A stretch of 64,000 nt of DNA. Source: Edolisoma coerulescens. Lineage: Eukaryota; Chordata; Aves; Passeriformes; Campephagidae. The notes beneath the pieces are model-generated. The model saw nothing but the letters and a program-made list of their open reading frames with translations, ran no database searches and was not told the origin of the DNA. The first letter of the stretch is position 1. Every line of letters begins with the position of its first letter. Made by a program: the position numbers and the translations under genes. Of this stretch, positions 63,401 through 64,000 are shown in pieces. The stretch lies in contig VWZW01000843.1 of assembly GCA_013397115.1 (NCBI GenBank), positions 124,001-188,000 of the forward strand. The letters run 5' to 3'.

Positions 63401-63875
63401 ATTCAGAGTTACAGTATCTGCATTGCCAAGTAACTGTTACAGGTGATAGGGCCCTGCTGACCTGGAAATGGCTGAACTTCTGCCTACTGATGGGAAGTAA
63501 CAAATCAATTCCTTATTTTGCTTTATCTATTGAACTGTCTTTATTGCAACGCATGAGTTTTCTCACTTCTACTCTCCTGATTCTCCTCCTCATCCCACCT
63601 GGGGGGAGTGAGGAAGTGGCTGTGTAGGGCTGAGCTACCAAGTGGGATGAATTCACAATAACCATAAATGAAGAAAGATAACATGGCAACTGTGGAAAGA
63701 ACATTGACTAGTCAACAACAGAGAAAATACTTCCAAAAAAACGCCAAAACAAGTCACTACTACATGCCACTTGGTTAACATCAAGATGAAGTCAAAACTG
63801 CACATATTACCTATGTGTTCTGTAAGCTGCCCACATTAAAGGTGTCATTCCATTTTGATCCATCATATCTACATC
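36262..63875 (-). CDS. ZDHHC17: ZDHHC17 (HIP14) palmitoyltransferase, last 12 coding exons; 5' part outside the window
   Basis: Exons in transcription order: 63811-63875, 62336-62498, 57616-57741, 56204-56346, 53828-53928, 46426-46550, 44406-44468, 43166-43259, 39866-39949, 39317-39474, 38415-38509, 36262-36400. They total 1356 bp and join in frame, giving 451 residues plus TAG, equivalent to residues 182-632 of the 632-residue vertebrate protein. The window has the last ankyrin repeats (to about residue 290), six hydrophobic segments (about 305-323, 328-346, 358-379, 382-402, 485-505, 530-551), the cysteine-rich domain with DHHC at 464-467 (C467 is the acyl-carrying cysteine) and a TTNE (TTxE) motif at 562-565. 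The family is a Golgi/endosomal S-acyltransferase that binds huntingtin, SNAP25 and CSP through its ankyrin repeats and palmitoylates them. All catalytic residues are intact. One intron is U12-type AT-AC. Confidence 0.98.
37428..37555 (-). mobile_element. CR1 LINE fragment in ZDHHC17 intron
   Basis: GAATGGGTGAG...GGACCACAGTGGGTTCATCTGG, then GGGTCATCCTAGAGCACATTGAACAGGATTGTGT, parallels the CR1 copy at 49545-49640 (GAATGGGTCAGG...GACCACAGTGGGTCATCTGG...AGGGTCATCCCAGAGCACATGGC). It lacks the octamer tail and is a diverged minus-strand piece. The right part (CCATGCTGACTGCTCCTGATCAC) is also CR1-like. The right edge is uncertain. Confidence 0.75.
38415..38509 (-). CDS. ZDHHC17: ZDHHC17 exon, TTxE motif
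   Basis: Encodes residues 556-586, ISCLGITTNERMNARRYKHF and on to SPF, plus two bases of Asn587 before GTAAG. The acceptor CTGTCTTAAG has a weak pyrimidine tract. TTNE (562-565) is the conserved TTxE motif, cytosolic after the last membrane helix. The intron downstream is 36401-38414. Confidence 0.98.
39317..39474 (-). CDS. ZDHHC17: ZDHHC17 exon, last membrane helix
   Basis: Acceptor TTTTTTCTCTAG. It completes Tyr503 and encodes 504-555, WGFHCETSYTKDGFWTYVTQ followed by the hydrophobic helix WMFWMFLNSVFHFMWVAVLL and MCQMYQ, phase 0, donor GTATGG. Confidence 0.98.
39866..39949 (-). CDS. ZDHHC17: ZDHHC17 exon, post-DHHC helix
   Basis: Acceptor CAACTTTAG, donor GTGAGT. It completes Gly475 and encodes AGNHRYFMGYLFFLLFMICW and MIYGCIS (476-502). 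The NHRYF block directly after the DHHC domain is a family signature. Confidence 0.98.
39950..43165 (-). other. ZDHHC17: ZDHHC17 intron
   Basis: 3.2 kb, GT-AG. AT-rich, with only short chance open frames; no repeats or extra exons recognised. Confidence 0.7.
43166..43259 (-). CDS. ZDHHC17: ZDHHC17 catalytic DHHC exon
   Basis: Encodes 444-474, IRKPVRSKHCGVCNRCIAKF then DHHCPWVGNCV. It contains the catalytic DHHC (464-467) and the zinc-binding H452-C453, C456 and C459 of the cysteine-rich domain. One base of Gly475 precedes the donor GTGAGT. Intact, so the enzyme should be active. Confidence 0.99.
44406..44468 (-). CDS. ZDHHC17: ZDHHC17 exon, start of cysteine-rich domain
   Basis: 63 bp, both ends phase 0: TIVELAETGSLDLSIFCSTC and L (423-443). 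It carries the first CxxC (C439, C442) of the DHHC cysteine-rich domain. Acceptor TTCCTGCAG, donor GTAGTA. Being a multiple of three it could be skipped in frame, but that would remove zinc ligands. Flanking introns 43260-44405 and 44469-46425 show nothing notable beyond an A-run at 44363-44378. Confidence 0.97.
46426..46550 (-). CDS. ZDHHC17: ZDHHC17 exon after the AT-AC intron
   Basis: Starts AT CTC AAT directly after an AC acceptor (TGTCAACAC|ATCTC). It completes Asp381 and encodes 382-422, LNFFFIHLPFLANSVALFYN (fourth membrane helix) and FGKSWKSDPGIIKATEEQKK plus K, donor GTAAAC. Reading frame and residues agree only if the intron ends in AC, which fixes the splice site. Confidence 0.97.
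46551..53827 (-). other. ZDHHC17: U12-type AT-AC intron of ZDHHC17
   Basis: Donor ATATCCTTTTTTG matches the U12 AT-AC consensus ATATCCTT exactly. The 3' end has TTCCTTGAC, the U12 branch-site consensus TTCCTTRAC, ending 9 bases before the exon, then the AC terminus. The 7.3-kb intron contains a minus-strand CR1 copy (49525-49978), T-rich runs near 50170-50195 and 50300, and an exon-like block at 51467-51539. Splicing should depend on the minor spliceosome. Confidence 0.95.
49525..49978 (-). mobile_element. CR1 LINE 3' end, minus strand, in ZDHHC17 intron
   Basis: Begins with the reverse-complemented octamer tail TCACAGAATCACAGCATCAT, followed by AGAATGGGTCAGGCTGGAAG, GGTCATCTGGTCCAACCTCC, the block with GACTCCACAGCCTCTCTGGA and GGTGGAACTTCCTGTG, and CTCCCTCAGCCTTTCCTTG near the right end. 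It is about 450 bp, 5'-truncated and non-coding. It lies in the transcribed strand orientation of ZDHHC17. Confidence 0.92.
53828..53928 (-). CDS. ZDHHC17: ZDHHC17 exon before the AT-AC intron
   Basis: Acceptor CTGCATTACAG. The exon completes Lys347 and encodes 348-380, SFFDHSMHSALPLGIYLATK and FWMYVTWFFWFWN (third membrane helix). It ends with one base of Asp381 immediately before ATATCC. No usable GT is present at the homologous position. Confidence 0.97.
53929..56203 (-). other. ZDHHC17: ZDHHC17 intron
   Basis: 2.3 kb GT-AG intron with a short (TG)n run at about 55605-55620. Open frames near 55063-55471 on the minus strand (103 and 112 codons, overlapping) do not resemble known proteins and have no splice support. 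Confidence 0.7.
56204..56346 (-). CDS. ZDHHC17: ZDHHC17 exon, first two membrane helices
   Basis: Acceptor TTTCTATACAG, donor GTAAGT. It encodes 300-346, EFRQKVMLGTPFLVIWLVGF then IADLDIDSWLIKGLMYGGVW and AMVQFLS, with two bases of Lys347. It contains the first two hydrophobic segments, which follow the ankyrin domain. Intron 56347-57615 separates it from the preceding exon and shows nothing notable. Confidence 0.98.
57616..57741 (-). CDS. ZDHHC17: ZDHHC17 exon, end of ankyrin domain
   Basis: 126 bp, phase 0 at both ends, residues 258-299: GESPLDLAKQRKNVWMINHL then QEARQAKGYDSPSFLRKLKA and DK. It is the capping ankyrin helix pair and the basic linker to the membrane domain. Acceptor CTCTTGACAG, donor GTAAGT. 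Confidence 0.98.
57742..62335 (-). other. ZDHHC17: ZDHHC17 intron with homopolymer gap
   Basis: 4.6 kb GT-AG intron. It contains an A-run of about 26 bases broken by two N at 59719-59720. Minus-strand open frames at 60835-61140 and 59961-60236 lack coding character. No repeat family recognised. Confidence 0.7.
59719..59720. other. Two undetermined bases in a poly-A run
   Basis: NN inside a run of A (about 59705-59731). Probably a homopolymer-length ambiguity in sequencing or assembly. Confidence 0.98.
62336..62498 (-). CDS. ZDHHC17: ZDHHC17 exon, ankyrin repeat
   Basis: Acceptor CTTTTCTAG, donor GTAAAC. It completes Ser203 and encodes 204-257, VDPTRLLLTFNVSVNLGDKY then HKNTALHWAVLAGNTTVISL and LLEAGANVDAQNIK. 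TALHWAVLAG and the ANVDAQN turn are a textbook ankyrin repeat. Confidence 0.98.
63092..63660 (+). mobile_element. Solo LTR, ERVL-type, in ZDHHC17 intron (antisense)
   Basis: About 570 bp starting TGTACTGGGTTTGGCTGAAA, a diverged relative of the LTR at 6741-7326 with the same block order and orientation. It has a TATA-like AATAAAAGC near 63364 and an internal ATTGAACTGTCTTTATTGCA region corresponding to the first copy's ATTAAACTGTATTTATC. No viral genes flank it. It lies within the 62499-63810 intron, opposite in orientation to ZDHHC17. Ends are approximate. Confidence 0.8.
63811..63875 (-). CDS. ZDHHC17: ZDHHC17 exon, ankyrin repeat (first exon visible in window)
   Basis: Encodes residues 182-202, DVDMMDQNGMTPLMWAAYRT and H, plus two bases of Ser203. 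GMTPLMWAAYR is an ankyrin repeat core. The acceptor is a run of T then AG, and the donor is GTAATA. Upstream exons (N terminus and earlier ankyrin repeats) lie beyond 64000, and 63876-64000 is intron. Confidence 0.97.
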
Positions 63876-64000
63876 CTAAAAAAAAACGAAAAACGAAAAG
63901 AAAAAGTTGGTGAGATAAGTAAGCATACTCAAGATCCAGCACACACAAGGTTTGCAATGAGAAGCAGTGTTCTAAGATTAATCATCTGAATTGGAAGAAA

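Overview
This is vertebrate, almost certainly avian, nuclear DNA. It contains CR1 LINE 3' ends with the (ATTCTATG)n-type tail, ERVL-type solo LTRs of the kind common in birds, large AT-rich introns and short split exons. The two genes match the conserved vertebrate neighbours CSRP2 and ZDHHC17. Nothing looks bacterial: there are no operons, CRISPR arrays or phage modules. Most long open frames are chance readings in non-coding DNA.

Layout. 1-22.2 kb is intergenic and lies upstream of CSRP2. It holds a solo LTR (6741-7326), two CR1 remnants (about 13678-13745 and 14123-14622), a short GATA/GACA microsatellite, and two TAAT-rich blocks that look like candidate conserved non-coding elements. 22.2-31.3 kb is CSRP2 on the + strand: a CpG-island promoter with a 13-N gap over exon 1, five coding exons (26358-31110, 194 residues, two LIM domains) and a short 3' UTR with an AATAAA. 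31.3-33.2 kb separates the two convergent genes. About 33.2-64 kb is ZDHHC17 (HIP14 palmitoyltransferase) on the - strand. Its last 12 coding exons are present and the first exons lie beyond position 64000. The 12 exons join in frame without a break and encode residues equivalent to 182-632 of a 632-residue protein, including the last ankyrin repeats, six membrane segments, the DHHC active site and the C terminus. Its introns contain two CR1 fragments and a second solo LTR.

Highlights. One ZDHHC17 intron (46551-53827) is a clear U12-type AT-AC intron: donor ATATCCTTTT, branch-site match TTCCTTGAC, acceptor AC. CSRP2 intron 1 has a nearly perfect 61-bp tandem triplication. An exon-like block that I do not recognise sits inside the AT-AC intron. 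The ZDHHC17 3' UTR has Pumilio-type motifs, several possible poly(A) signals and a CT microsatellite just after the stop. I found no convincing new gene system. The two genes are ordinary, intact vertebrate genes, and CSRP2 and ZDHHC17 do not act in one known pathway; their adjacency is conserved synteny.
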